From Clostridiaceae bacterium Marseille-Q4149 (GTDB lineage: Bacteria > Bacillota > Clostridia > Oscillospirales > Oscillospiraceae), in contig CP073691.1 of NCBI GenBank assembly GCA_018228685.1, positions 806,001 to 870,000 on the forward strand: a stretch of DNA of 64,000 nt, read 5' to 3'. Below are positions 36,476-45,177 of this stretch, in pieces. The notes under the pieces are model-generated. The model did not search any database and was not told the DNA's origin. It was given only the letters and a program-made list of their open reading frames with translations. Each line of letters opens with the position of its first letter. The first letter of the stretch is position 1. The position numbers and the translations under genes are program-made.

Positions 36476-36609
36476 CCGAAAAAGATATCACCGGATTTTA
36501 GAAAAATCCGCTTGTGACAAGGCTTTTTCGGATTTTTTATATTCTTTGCCTTCAGCCGTTGTGGTCGGATGTCTTTCTTGCCCTTTCAATTGCGAACCGA
36601 AAAAGATAT
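36476..36609 (+). repeat. 13-bp direct repeat pair near the island boundary
   Basis: CCGAAAAAGATAT occurs at 36476-36488 and again at 36597-36609. The first copy is part of a larger fold in which CCGAAAAAG pairs with CTTTTTCGG about 50 bases later. The stretch 36462-36750 holds no gene besides the promoter of the ApeA-like gene. A link to integration is possible but unproved. Confidence 0.35.
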
Positions 36610-36691
36610 ACGTTTTTTTCGTAGGGAGGCTTCCGCTGATCTGGCTCAGTTTTTGGGATGGCTCTCTCTTCGGTACAGTTTGATGATCTGC

Positions 36692-36720
36692 TTGTAAAAA
36701 AGAAGAAAATCCAATATAAT
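36692..36720 (+). promoter_or_regulatory. sigma-A-type promoter of the ApeA-like gene
   Basis: TTGTAA (36692-36697), 17 bases, TATAAT (36715-36720), 30 bases before the ATG. Confidence 0.7.
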
Positions 36721-36750
36721 ATTCCTGTATCAAGAAAGGCGGTGAATTCC

Positions 36751-38181
36751 ATGGCTTTTGAATCCAATACATATTCCGGAATATGTAAATATAAGGATAT
36801 TGACTTTACTTTCATATTTAGTGGTGAGGAGCTGCGATTGGTTCCCCCGGCCGATAAAAGGGAAATCATTCAGATGGACTGGGTACTGACTCCTTTGGCG
36901 AAAGGTGTCTACACAAGAGGAGACCCATTAACCATGGATGAGCCGTACCTAACCGGAAAATGCAATGAAACTGGAACTACTTTCGTATTCATAACCAAGC
37001 AAGGGGGACATGTTGGAAGCCAAAATTCTGTTTTATTTGTCCCCATTGTAGCCTACATCAGATGTAGGTACGGACGTGGCAGTATCGCCAGAATGTCATT
37101 TACCAGTCCTGTGGTTAACTGTATCCATCCAGTCACCCAAGGTTTTGGCTATGCAATAGATGTGGAAAGTTTTAATGAGACGGGAGTATTTACTGTTACA
37201 ACCCAGAGTTTTGATGAAACTACAACGGAACCCCAAACCTTTATGGTTGACAACATACAGGTTTCTGTAGAATTTAGTATTTCCAGAAAGCTAAGCACAA
37301 AGTTGAATGAACCTCCCATTACTCTCAGCTCGTCCATGCTTTTTGAATTTGCGCCCACCAATGATTACCGTTTTATTTTTAGGTTGTGGTCTGTTGCAAA
37401 ACAATTCCTGCAGTATCTTTGCTACAGGAAAAACACTTTTCTTCCCGAAGTTGCATTGTCTGCGCCTGCGGATGGTGGCAAATATGAGGAATTTGCGACT
37501 ATGTATGTACTTAATGAAGCTGGCGATGATGAACCAGAAATACTGAAATCCGGTCGATATATCAAGCAGGAGTACATTGCAGGGGCTGAAGGAAAAATTC
37601 TGGCTGATATAGCAAATGGAACACTTTACCTTCGCCACCTGCCCCAAAGCTACCGAAGCGGAAGATCTATTGATGCCTCCAGGTTTGTAATGATTATGGC
37701 TGCGTTTGAGTGGGAGTTCCGCCGCCGCTCTCCCAGTGGGATTACAAAGAGTGATGCTACACTTAAAGCGGAAGATGCTGTGGCTGGGCAGATTCAAAGG
37801 CTACTGAATGAGGCCAACGGCAGGAAGCAGCGTAGTATTTATAAATTTCTGCAACGGCGGGTGAGGTCGGATAGTCTTGAGTCCGAAATCGTTCATACTG
37901 GGAAGATAATTGACGATATTATAGGTATTTTTGGTAAACACCTATATCAAAGAAATGGTCAGGAATTAAAATATTCCGAAATGGGAAATCGGCTATCCTC
38001 CCAACGGAATAATTTTGCCCACGGTAACTTGGACAAGGAATTTATAGGCCTATCCCTTCTGGATTTGATGTATATGGAATATATACTCTATGCTATGCAG
38101 TTGAATTACTACGGCGTAGATGCTGTCAACATTCGTCACGCCATAAATGACTTGTTTCATCTGAATTATTCCATAAAATAG
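36751..38181 (+). CDS. ApeA-like HEPN protein, probable antiphage RNase
   Basis: A 476-residue protein. The C-terminal part is HEPN-like with RNNFAH at residues 419-424, an R-x4-H motif that forms the RNase site in HEPN toxins, inside RLSSQRNNFAHGNLD. Total length and the beta-rich N-terminal half (about 1-230) fit the ApeA antiphage family, single-gene systems that stop phage growth, probably by cleaving RNA. The ATG at 36751 follows AGGCGGTG. It is a lone gene with its own promoter and terminator, next to a serine recombinase, at much lower GC than the backbone. The family call is from motif and architecture, without a search. Confidence 0.6.
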   Translation: MAFESNTYSGICKYKDIDFTFIFSGEELRLVPPADKREIIQMDWVLTPLAKGVYTRGDPLTMDEPYLTGKCNETGTTFVFITKQGGHVGSQNSVLFVPIVAYIRCRYGRGSIARMSFTSPVVNCIHPVTQGFGYAIDVESFNETGVFTVTTQSFDETTTEPQTFMVDNIQVSVEFSISRKLSTKLNEPPITLSSSMLFEFAPTNDYRFIFRLWSVAKQFLQYLCYRKNTFLPEVALSAPADGGKYEEFATMYVLNEAGDDEPEILKSGRYIKQEYIAGAEGKILADIANGTLYLRHLPQSYRSGRSIDASRFVMIMAAFEWEFRRRSPSGITKSDATLKAEDAVAGQIQRLLNEANGRKQRSIYKFLQRRVRSDSLESEIVHTGKIIDDIIGIFGKHLYQRNGQELKYSEMGNRLSSQRNNFAHGNLDKEFIGLSLLDLMYMEYILYAMQLNYYGVDAVNIRHAINDLFHLNYSIK

Positions 38182-38186
38182 AAATG

Positions 38187-38230
38187 AACCTACCCGTAGC
38201 TGAGTATTCCTATTCAGTCACGGGTAGGTT
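38187..38230. terminator. terminator after the ApeA-like gene
   Basis: AACCTACCCGT (38187-38197) pairs with ACGGGTAGGTT (38220-38230); the inner CTGAGTA/TATTCAG extends the stem. It lies between convergent genes. Confidence 0.7.
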
Positions 38231-38382
38231 TACTATTGTTACTATGCGTTAGTTCCTATTCTCTGTCAATTTCATCATCAGATGCGCCCCTAGTTTCAGC
38301 CCCCGGCAATGGCATATGGATGAGAACATTGAGTAAATGAATCTGTGAATAAGCCTTTGCCGCTTATTCGCTGTTCACCTTT

Positions 38383-40020
38383 TTACTTTTCCAAGTATTC
38401 TTCAAGTTCGTATCCACCGCCGAGGATGATCTGGAGCCTGCCGTCATGGTAGACCTTGATACATTCTACCATCTGCCTTACGATGGAGTCATCATAGATA
38501 TCTTTATTCTCTCTCCGCTTGTCGATGATGTCCTGGATTTCCTTGAGCCTTGCTTGAAAATCGCCATTCTCACTCTCGCTCTCACGGATTGCTGTGATGC
38601 GTTTGGTTAGCTGCTCGATTTGTGTGGATATGTTCTTGAAGTCATCCTCATGGTTTTCCGCATCGTCACCCTCCTGGACACTCAGGGATACCAGGTCAAG
38701 CATTCGCTTATTCAGGGCATCAATCCGCCGTTCCAGCAGGTCGATTTCATCGGAGCTTCCGTTGATCCCAACGGCTTCTCCTATGGTGGATTTCATCAGC
38801 AAGAGGTAGGTCGCTTCATCCTCCACGTTAAATCGGTTCAATGCTCTTACGATGGCTCTTTGGAGGGCTTGCTCGTCCACTGTGATGGATTCGGTACAGT
38901 ATTTCTTTCCGTAGTCCAGGCGGCTGATGCATCGCCACACGATTCTACGCTTTCCGCGGATGTTCCATGTGACCCTCTTATACCGGCTGCCGCACTCCCC
39001 GCAGATCATGACTTCTGTGAGTGCGTACTTGGAATATTTGCCAGAGGCCGTCATGGCTGATTTCTGTGACACGGGCGCTTTCGCCTTTCTTCTGGCGGAT
39101 TCTTCCTGGGCTTTATTGAATATCTCACGAGTAACGATGGCCGGATGGCTGTTCTCCACAAGCCACATGGGTGCCTCGCCTTCGTTTGCCTTTCGCTTCT
39201 TGGAGATCGGGTCGATGGTGACGGTCTTTTGCAGAATGGCATCTCCACAGTATTTCTCGTTTTTCAACATTCGGATAATCATGGATTTACTGAAGGTCAG
39301 CTTCTTTCCGGGTATGACAATCTTCTCAGCTTGCAGGATTTCTGATATTTCATCGGTGGACTTGCCCGAGAGGTACATATCGAAGACTCTCTGCACGATG
39401 GCAGCTTCCTCGGGAACTATCTCGGGATTACCGTCCTCGCCCTTCCGATAGCCCAGCATACGGCTGTACATGAAGATGGGCTTGCCGTCTTCGAAGTTCT
39501 TGCGGTGTGTCCATGTGATGTTTTTACTGATGCTTTCGGATTCAGACTGGGCGAAGCCTGCGTAGATGACCAGGTACAGCTCGCTGTCGCTTTTTAGCGT
39601 GTCGATGTTCTGTTCCTCGAAGTAGATGCCTACACCGATCTCCTTGAGTGATCTAACATAGTCGAGACAGTCTACCGTGTTTCGTGCGAATCGGGAGACC
39701 GATTTTGTGATGATCATATCGATCTTCCCTTTGTGGCAGTCCTCGATCATCTTTTGAAACTGAGGCCGTTTGTCAGCTCTCGTGCCGGAGATGCCCTCAT
39801 CGGCATACAGACCTGCGAATTCCCACTCTTTGTTGGAGGCAATCATTTCCGTATAGACCTTCATCTGATTGGTGTAGGATGTGAGCTGTTCTTCACTGTC
39901 GGTAGACACCCGGCAGTAAGCTGCCACACGCTTTTGGCGATGCTGTGCCTTATCTACAATGAAGGATCGCTTTGGCTCGATGAGGGTAACGGTTTTCTTT
40001 GGTATCTTTGTTACAGCCAT
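38383..40020 (-). CDS. large serine recombinase (integrase)
   Basis: A 545-residue site-specific recombinase of the TnpX/TndX/phiC31 class. The resolvase domain begins near residue 31 with AAYCRVSTDSEEQ, where serine 39 is the expected nucleophile. A recombinase domain follows, then a zinc ribbon with CGECGSRYKR and a later cysteine (GKKYC), and a C-terminal coiled coil. AAGGAGAG precedes the ATG. It lies at the left edge of the low-GC region and presumably integrates and excises the element; the attachment sites were not identified. Its start overlaps the end of the truncated umuC gene. Confidence 0.92.
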   Translation of the reverse strand: MAVTKIPKKTVTLIEPKRSFIVDKAQHRQKRVAAYCRVSTDSEEQLTSYTNQMKVYTEMIASNKEWEFAGLYADEGISGTRADKRPQFQKMIEDCHKGKIDMIITKSVSRFARNTVDCLDYVRSLKEIGVGIYFEEQNIDTLKSDSELYLVIYAGFAQSESESISKNITWTHRKNFEDGKPIFMYSRMLGYRKGEDGNPEIVPEEAAIVQRVFDMYLSGKSTDEISEILQAEKIVIPGKKLTFSKSMIIRMLKNEKYCGDAILQKTVTIDPISKKRKANEGEAPMWLVENSHPAIVTREIFNKAQEESARRKAKAPVSQKSAMTASGKYSKYALTEVMICGECGSRYKRVTWNIRGKRRIVWRCISRLDYGKKYCTESITVDEQALQRAIVRALNRFNVEDEATYLLLMKSTIGEAVGINGSSDEIDLLERRIDALNKRMLDLVSLSVQEGDDAENHEDDFKNISTQIEQLTKRITAIRESESENGDFQARLKEIQDIIDKRRENKDIYDDSIVRQMVECIKVYHDGRLQIILGGGYELEEYLEK

Positions 40021-40838
40021 AGTTCATTCTCTCCTTCGGTGATTTCAGTCCCCACTTTGGCTTCGTTGTATTGAGAGCATCGGGCGACATCGCCCATGGT
40101 GAACATATAGTTATCTTCCAGTTTCTTTGAGATCCCTCTGCCCACCATCCAAAAGTCAGTCAGCGGTCTGTGTGTCCACAATTCCCGCCGGTAGGACATT
40201 TCATCCAGTTCCGCAATCCGGACGCCATTCTCATCTGCTGGCATCTTTTTGGCGGTGATGTCCATGGCCACCTTTGCAAGGTACATATTCGTGCCGATCC
40301 CCGCTGTAGCAGTGATGCCGGTGGTGGTGAGGACTTCCTTGATGAGCATTTCTGCCATCTCACGCGGTGTCTTCTGATAGGTCTTGAGATAGGGAGTCAG
40401 GTCAATGAACACCTCATCAATAGAGTACACATGAATATCTTCCGGGGCTATGAATTTCAAATACACATCATAGATCCTGGCACTGGTTTCCATGTAGTAA
40501 GACATCCGGGGCGGGGCCACGATATAACTGAGCGCCAAAGATGGATTGCGCTTCAGTTCGGGGTCATCGTAGGATTCTCCATCCAGTTTCCGACCCGGCG
40601 CTTTGCTTCTGCGGTACCGGTTGATTTCCTCCACACGCTGGACAACTTCAAATAGTCTTGCCCTGCCGGAAATACCATAGGCTTTCAGAGAGGGTGTAAC
40701 CGCCAGACAGATGGTTTTATCCGTCCGTTCTTTATCTGCCACCACAAGGTTGGTAGTCAGCGGATCTAATTCCCGTGCGACACACTCGACAGAGGCATAA
40801 AAGCTCTTGAGGTCGATGCAAAGGTATATCCGATTCAC
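40011..40838 (-). pseudogene. 3'-truncated Y-family DNA polymerase (UmuC/DinB-like)
   Basis: The first 250 or so residues of a translesion polymerase: CIDLKSFYASVEC with the first metal aspartate, the fingers region, and the catalytic SIDEVFIDLT near 143. The family normally continues through the little-finger domain to well beyond 400 residues. Here homology stops after MFTMGDVARCS (near residue 252) and a short unrelated tail, ending ENELWL, runs into the start of the recombinase gene. The palm is present but the DNA-binding little finger is missing, so it is probably inactive. The start is GTG at 40838 after GGAGG. Confidence 0.75.
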
Positions 40839-40862
40839 TTTTATGCCTCCATTCTGATCTGA

Positions 40863-41156
40863 TTATCTGCGAATGCTCCCGATATGAAACGGGTTGATTT
40901 GCTCTTGGTTTCTGTATATTCTCCTGAAATAAGCGAGGTTCAGCGGTTCCTCCAGCTTGCACTTGCGGCATTTCACTTGGACAATGCCCATGGTAATACC
41001 GTAGATTTCCTCAATACGGAAACCGCAGACGGGACACTTTAGCGCTCGTCCTTTCAGCTTTTTTACTTCTTCACGGGATTTGCGAATCTTCTCTGCAACT
41101 TCCGGTGTGAGGTTCCCATACCTGCTGTCGTACAGGATTTCTTGGCTCTGGATCAT
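40863..41156 (-). CDS. small zinc-ribbon protein
   Basis: A 97-residue protein. The first half is helical and charged (EKIRKSREEVKKLKG), the second has a CPVC ... CRKC zinc ribbon (about residues 41-66). Proteins like this are common in Clostridial conjugative elements, next to Y-family polymerases. Its ATG overlaps the stop of the ImmA-like gene by 4 bases and GGAGGTG precedes it. Function unknown. Confidence 0.7.
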   Translation of the reverse strand: MIQSQEILYDSRYGNLTPEVAEKIRKSREEVKKLKGRALKCPVCGFRIEEIYGITMGIVQVKCRKCKLEEPLNLAYFRRIYRNQEQINPFHIGSIRR

Positions 41157-41875
41157 TGCGCACCTCCAAGCTGCAGTCCTTTCTCCAAATACTCGGTCAG
41201 GTCATGGGGTATCAACAGCTTCAGTGTTTTGAGCCGAATCACAAGTGCTTGGTGAGAGACTCCCATACAGTCCGCCATTTTACGGAGCGTGATCTTATCT
41301 TCCGGGGCAAAGACATTCCAGCCGTATACGGGAATTCCGTTTTCGCACTTGTATTTCTTCATAACCTTTTCCAGTATGAATCGGGGCATTAAGAATACAG
41401 AGGAGAGTCTGTCCGCTTGCGCTTCTGAGAAGGAAAGCAGTTCTCTGCGTTCTTCCAGAGTGTATTGTCTCTCTGGATCGAATGTGTTATGAAAGCATCC
41501 CACATCCTGCATGGGGTTCTGCTTGGCGATGATGCTGTGTGCGCCTTCGTGACCAAGCGTAAATCTACGGCGGCTGCTCTCTTTTTCGTTGAGCAGCACC
41601 TTGTCGAGCACCACTGTGTTTTTGGGGAATATGACCTCCACTCGTTTACCGTCACGGACAACGCGCAGGGGCCTTTTGCCATTGGAAAGGAATGCAATCT
41701 TGTTCAGATCGTCTTCGACGATGGTTTCGTAAACTACGGTCAAGCCCAGATAATCCGTAACCAAGCCTTCAATATCAACGCACAGGGCATTATAGCGCCG
41801 TGTTTTGTTGATATACGCTCTTACGATGGTTTCACCGAGTTCTTCCAACTCATCGTATGAAATGTAGCTTCTCAA
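41153..41875 (-). CDS. ImmA/IrrE family metallo-endopeptidase
   Basis: A 240-residue protein with zinc motif HEGAH at residues 109-113 (TLGHEGAHSII) and a downstream acidic helix (SEAQADRLSSVFLMPR), the ImmA/IrrE layout; these proteases cleave repressors of mobile elements. A helix-turn-helix-like region (LRKMADCMGVSHQALVIRLK) lies near the C-terminus. The start is taken as TTG at 41875, because CGGAGGTGG precedes it and it overlaps the upstream stop by 4 bases; the ATG frame reaches 41914. In this cassette it could act on the LexA-like repressor encoded upstream. Confidence 0.82.
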   Translation of the reverse strand: MRSYISYDELEELGETIVRAYINKTRRYNALCVDIEGLVTDYLGLTVVYETIVEDDLNKIAFLSNGKRPLRVVRDGKRVEVIFPKNTVVLDKVLLNEKESSRRRFTLGHEGAHSIIAKQNPMQDVGCFHNTFDPERQYTLEERRELLSFSEAQADRLSSVFLMPRFILEKVMKKYKCENGIPVYGWNVFAPEDKITLRKMADCMGVSHQALVIRLKTLKLLIPHDLTEYLEKGLQLGGAQ

Positions 41876-42117
41876 CCTGTGTCCACCTCCGGGTGAATTG
41901 ACTCCACATACCACTGGTCATCAATTCGATATAGATATTTTTCCGCACTACCGATCAATACCGTGTAGCGAATTCCTTTAAAGTCACACTCAGAGGTGCA
42001 GGCGTGCAGTGTTTTGTCGATATTCCAGATACGGCCATCATGCCAATGAATTCGGGTCGGTCTGATTGCGCCACCGGCGAGGACCTGGTAATCAACTTTT
42101 ACAAACACCTTATCCAT
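41872..42117 (-). CDS. hypothetical protein in the SOS cassette
   Basis: An 81-residue, probably beta-rich protein (VFVKVDYQVLAGGAIRPTRI, then IRYTVLIGSAEKYLYRI). It recalls the small barrel proteins found beside translesion polymerases (DUF6504-like), but the similarity is only by eye. TGGAGG before 42117 sets the start; the longer frame to 42171 has none. Its stop overlaps the ImmA-like start. Confidence 0.6.
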   Translation of the reverse strand: MDKVFVKVDYQVLAGGAIRPTRIHWHDGRIWNIDKTLHACTSECDFKGIRYTVLIGSAEKYLYRIDDQWYVESIHPEVDTG

Positions 42118-42220
42118 TGCAACCTCCAAAAATGCTCTGCCAAATATGGCGGTATCATATTTATGTGTCAAAGTTCCTTCCTTATGGAACGCTTACCCTG
42201 GGGTATTTCTTCTGAATCCG

Positions 42221-42412
42221 TCACTTTCTTGACAGCGGAAGAAGAACATTACATTGGTCTGGGGCATAAACAGAATGATAGTTTTCTTCCAGATGAATTA
42301 CTTGAACAACTGCACCGCATGAAATGCATTCCATCCAGCCGTCTGTTTCTTCCAGGTTGAGGCTGCGATTGACTGCACTGCAAACGGGGCAGATTACATC
42401 TCCGGTTGTCAT
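42221..42412 (-). CDS. small zinc-ribbon protein
   Basis: A 63-residue protein with CPVC near residue 9 and CISC near 29, a compact zinc ribbon, and a hydrophobic tail. It starts 7 bases after lexA ends; the end of lexA supplies CGGAG as binding site. No function recognised. Confidence 0.65.
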   Translation of the reverse strand: MTTGDVICPVCSAVNRSLNLEETDGWMECISCGAVVQVIHLEENYHSVYAPDQCNVLLPLSRK

Positions 42413-42419
42413 AGGATGG

Positions 42420-43043
42420 TCATCTCCGTTTTAATGATTTGATAACATGGCAGGCAACGCCCTGCACTTCGAAAGCTGGCACCTTAATAACCCTGCCAGG
42501 GTAAACTGCTTCATTCTCATACTGGAGCAGGAAGCATTCTTCTTCAGGATCATACCCGCCAAAACGCTTGAGGGTGTTCTCACCGCAGTCATCCAGGGCA
42601 ACGACAATATCTCCTTCAGAAACATCGCAGTTACGCTCGACAACGATGAGATCATCTTCTTCGATACCGGCATCCACCATAGAATCGCCCTTGGCTCTTA
42701 GAATGTAGTAGTCGCCTTTGCCAAAAATGGAGACAGGGAGACTAACATATTCTTCGACCATTTCTTCTTCCTGTTCCGGACTACCGCATTGGATGGAACC
42801 AACTACCGGGGCGGAGATATAGCTGGTTTTGACCTTTGCGCTTTTGGGAGCGGAAGAAATGCCTCTGTTGTATTCAAAAATCCCGCGCTCTTTCATGTCC
42901 ACAACACATCGCTGCGTTTTTGATTTTGATACACCAGTTGCCTCGGAAATCTGCCGAATGGTAGGCGAAGTATGGTTCTCGCGGTAATAGTCATTGACAT
43001 ACCGCAAAATGGCATCCATTGCATTCTGGTCAATTGGTCTCAT
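42420..43043 (-). CDS. lexA: LexA-like SOS repressor
   Basis: A 207-residue LexA/S24 protein. The N-terminal winged helix (about 1-62) has IRQISEATGVSKSKTQR as recognition region. The self-cleavage site is CG at residues 86-87 (GSIQCGSPE) instead of the common alanine-glycine, and the catalytic pair is serine 121 (KGDSMVDAG) and lysine 159 (ENTLKRF). It should be cleaved when RecA is activated. AAAGAGGTG precedes the ATG. The gene heads a cassette with zinc-ribbon, ImmA-like and UmuC-like genes and has a LexA box in its own promoter. Confidence 0.85.
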   Translation of the reverse strand: MRPIDQNAMDAILRYVNDYYRENHTSPTIRQISEATGVSKSKTQRCVVDMKERGIFEYNRGISSAPKSAKVKTSYISAPVVGSIQCGSPEQEEEMVEEYVSLPVSIFGKGDYYILRAKGDSMVDAGIEEDDLIVVERNCDVSEGDIVVALDDCGENTLKRFGGYDPEEECFLLQYENEAVYPGRVIKVPAFEVQGVACHVIKSLKRR

Positions 43044-43061
43044 AGAAGCACCTCTTTCTAT

Positions 43062-43086
43062 TTAGTGGGTTTTTGTGTCCCACTAA
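43062..43086 (-). repeat. inverted repeat in the lexA leader
   Basis: TTAGTGGG (43062-43069) pairs with CCCACTAA (43079-43086) across a 9-base loop, between the promoter and the ribosome-binding site of lexA. It could be a second operator or an RNA hairpin. Confidence 0.5.
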
Positions 43087-43090
43087 CGGC

Positions 43091-43118
43091 ATTATACAAC
43101 ATTTGTTCGAAAATGCAA
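43091..43118 (-). promoter_or_regulatory. lexA promoter with embedded SOS box
   Basis: On the minus strand TTGCAT (43113-43118), 16 bases, TATAAT (43091-43096). Between them lies CGAACAAATGTTGT (43096-43109), which matches the Firmicutes LexA box CGAACnnnnGTTCG at all but the last positions. Repression of lexA and the genes after it by its own product, or by the host LexA, is inferred. Confidence 0.75.
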
Positions 43119-43187
43119 TAGGCAAAGCCTCAGTTTCTTGCCTTCCCGCTCAAGAGTAATGATTTTGTTACGGTTGGAAAAGAAAAG

Positions 43188-43218
43188 CTCCGGCAACTCG
43201 CAAAATGAGTTGCCGGAG
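43188..43218 (-). terminator. terminator after the Sel1-like gene
   Basis: CTCCGGCAACTC (43188-43199), a 7-base loop, GAGTTGCCGGAG (43207-43218); on the minus strand a T-rich stretch follows. Confidence 0.75.
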
Positions 43219-43227
43219 GAGATTTGT

Positions 43228-43903
43228 TTATTCGATTTTTTCAAGAATCCAGTTATCGTCCTTAAACATATTAGGCTTTCCTAAAGCCACACCACTCCCA
43301 CAGTAATACTTTAGGCCAAGCTCAATATCTGCATTGTTTCGAATCTCAACTGTGCCATCACGCTTATCACGGATTTCCCACGCAAAAGATGGATTTTCTG
43401 TTTTGCGGGCGATGCATTGCAGAGAGGTACTGATGATTTCCGCGTTCTGTGGCAATCCTAAAGTACTTATGAGCCAAAGAGGAAAAATAGTTTTTGTGTA
43501 TTGGCTGTGCCTCAAGAAGTTCTCCTAAATCTAAGGCGGCGAGTCCGTGTGGATCCCCGTTTTCAACGGATTGCTGTAAATAATATACCGCAGGTTCAAA
43601 ATATTCGGGGTAATATGCAAGCTCGCTACCCATAATATATGCTCCGTCAGGATCCTTGGATGCAGCGTAAATATCACCTGTTTTAAGGATGTTTTGCATT
43701 TCAGCAGAAACACCAGGGTTTATTGCAGCACCAAGCCGCTTTGCACGCAATAAGTATCCATATGCGGACACGGGACGATTGAGAAGCCGATAGATCTCCA
43801 TAAGCTCTAAGCATATCATAGGATCATCCCTCTGAGATGCCGCGTCAAGCAGTAGTTGAATATATGCGTTCAATGCGCGCAGATTTCTGCAACTGGATTC
43901 CAT
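43228..43903 (-). pseudogene. frameshifted Sel1/TPR-like repeat protein
   Basis: Two minus-strand frames overlap. The first (43903 to about 43420) has helical Sel1-like repeats, for example EYFEPAVYYLQQSVENGDPHG and HKYFRIATERGN; the second (to 43228) continues with CIARKTENPSFAWEIRDKRD and a coherent C-terminus. The join needs a single frameshift between about 43400 and 43450, so this is a broken gene or a sequence error. GAGGTG precedes the ATG at 43903. Sel1 repeats bind proteins; the specific role is unknown. Confidence 0.55.
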
Positions 43904-43930
43904 ATGAGCCACCTCACTTTGTTTTCTCTT

Positions 43931-44180
43931 TTAATTCAACGTGGCAAAATCCTTTTTCTCCAAAGTCGAGAACTTCTTTGTGACTACAGTCCTTGTACAG
44001 AAGATGCTTCGGTAAGAATAGCAAACCTTGACATAAGTAACTTCCCTCTTACGATGGTAGTTATTATACGACCGCCTCACGAAGACAGTAATATGAGGTT
44101 TAACGCTGGAGAAGGAGAAAAACCATTTTTCATTGCGAGGTTCCCTTCCTGCTTTTTGAGTAAAATGAGGAAACGTTATC
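43931..44180 (-). other. intergenic stretch with an open frame lacking a start
   Basis: Between the Sel1-like gene and the next gene a minus-strand frame of about 80 codons is open but contains no ATG and no ribosome-binding site; a GTG occurs midway. It may be a gene remnant. Nothing else is seen here. Confidence 0.25.
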
Positions 44181-44186
44181 TATTGC

Positions 44187-45038
44187 TTATTCTTCGGCTT
44201 GCTGATACCTCAAAAGCTTTTCAAGCAAAGGAAGATCACCTTGTTTTCTTGCCTCCTGCACAAGGTCAAAGGTGCGATCCACAAACTGGCAGGAGCCCGG
44301 TTCAGTTTCAACTTTCAAGTGAGTTTTCAAAACGGGTTTTTCATATGAAATCACATGTTCCAGAGTTGCACTGCTAATTCTTCCAGTCGCTAGATAATTC
44401 ACCACAACATCGACGAGATAATCATTCTGCCTCATATCTCCGGTTGGGTTAACAAAGAATGTACGGCAAGAGTTGATCTGCGCTGATGGTTGTTCATCCA
44501 GGAGTTTCGGGATTTCATCGTTCCACGTTCTCATTGATATCACTTTTTCTTTGCTCTGTTGTATCGTGGAAATCTCAAGGTCCAGTGTTCCGTTGCCGAA
44601 TATGAATGTGCTGACTTCTTTGTGGGTAATCGCGTTAGGATATCTAATTTCATCGACAAAAATCTGATTGGCACCAAGTTTCCCTGAAAAATCTATGGGA
44701 ATGTCCAATTCGTCGTATGTTAACACAATCAAGTCAGTGAAGACCGGCTCCGTAAAAATGGAATAAGGGATGCTCTCTTGATGATCAGGTTGGAATCCCG
44801 TGGCAAGCGCTTGCATTAAGTCATTTGAGCGAATGCACGCTGATAGTCCGGTAACCGTCAGATGATTCTGTTTGATACAGCATTGAACAAAACTGGGTTT
44901 TAAGACTGGCGAAATGGGTACACATTCAACATTCCCTATTATGGTAGGCAGAACGAGATGATTGATTGTATCATCTCGCAGATAGTAATAGAGTCCATTA
45001 TATTGAAATTTTCCAAAATGCATTTCAGAATATTGCAC
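44187..45038 (-). CDS. hypothetical protein (283 aa)
   Basis: A soluble, probably alpha/beta protein with no recognised domain, membrane helix or signal peptide. It starts at GTG 45038, chosen because GGGGAGGTG lies 5 bases upstream. Codon use is AT-rich like its neighbours. It lies between the Sel1-like gene and a likewise unknown 115-residue gene. Confidence 0.6.
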   Translation of the reverse strand: MQYSEMHFGKFQYNGLYYYLRDDTINHLVLPTIIGNVECVPISPVLKPSFVQCCIKQNHLTVTGLSACIRSNDLMQALATGFQPDHQESIPYSIFTEPVFTDLIVLTYDELDIPIDFSGKLGANQIFVDEIRYPNAITHKEVSTFIFGNGTLDLEISTIQQSKEKVISMRTWNDEIPKLLDEQPSAQINSCRTFFVNPTGDMRQNDYLVDVVVNYLATGRISSATLEHVISYEKPVLKTHLKVETEPGSCQFVDRTFDLVQEARKQGDLPLLEKLLRYQQAEE

Positions 45039-45177
45039 AAAAACACCTCCCCATGGCGTAAATTAAGCATATCACGACGGCTTTAGTATTTCAATACGCA
45101 TGTACTTCAAACAACCAACCTCGTAGAGGAAAAACTTCCTGCCATATATGGATAATCGTTTCTGGTATTGCAGATAC

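Noticed and set aside
36462..36500. tRNA-like end near the island boundary as an integration site
   Set aside because: No cloverleaf or T-loop sequence can be formed there; large serine recombinases also do not usually use tRNA genes.
36488..36869. minus-strand frames of 94 and 105 codons before the ApeA-like gene
   Set aside because: They overlap the promoter and start of the ApeA-like gene, lack ribosome-binding sites and show no family features.
43856..44377. 173-codon plus-strand frame
   Set aside because: It is antisense to the ends of two minus-strand genes and has no ribosome-binding site.
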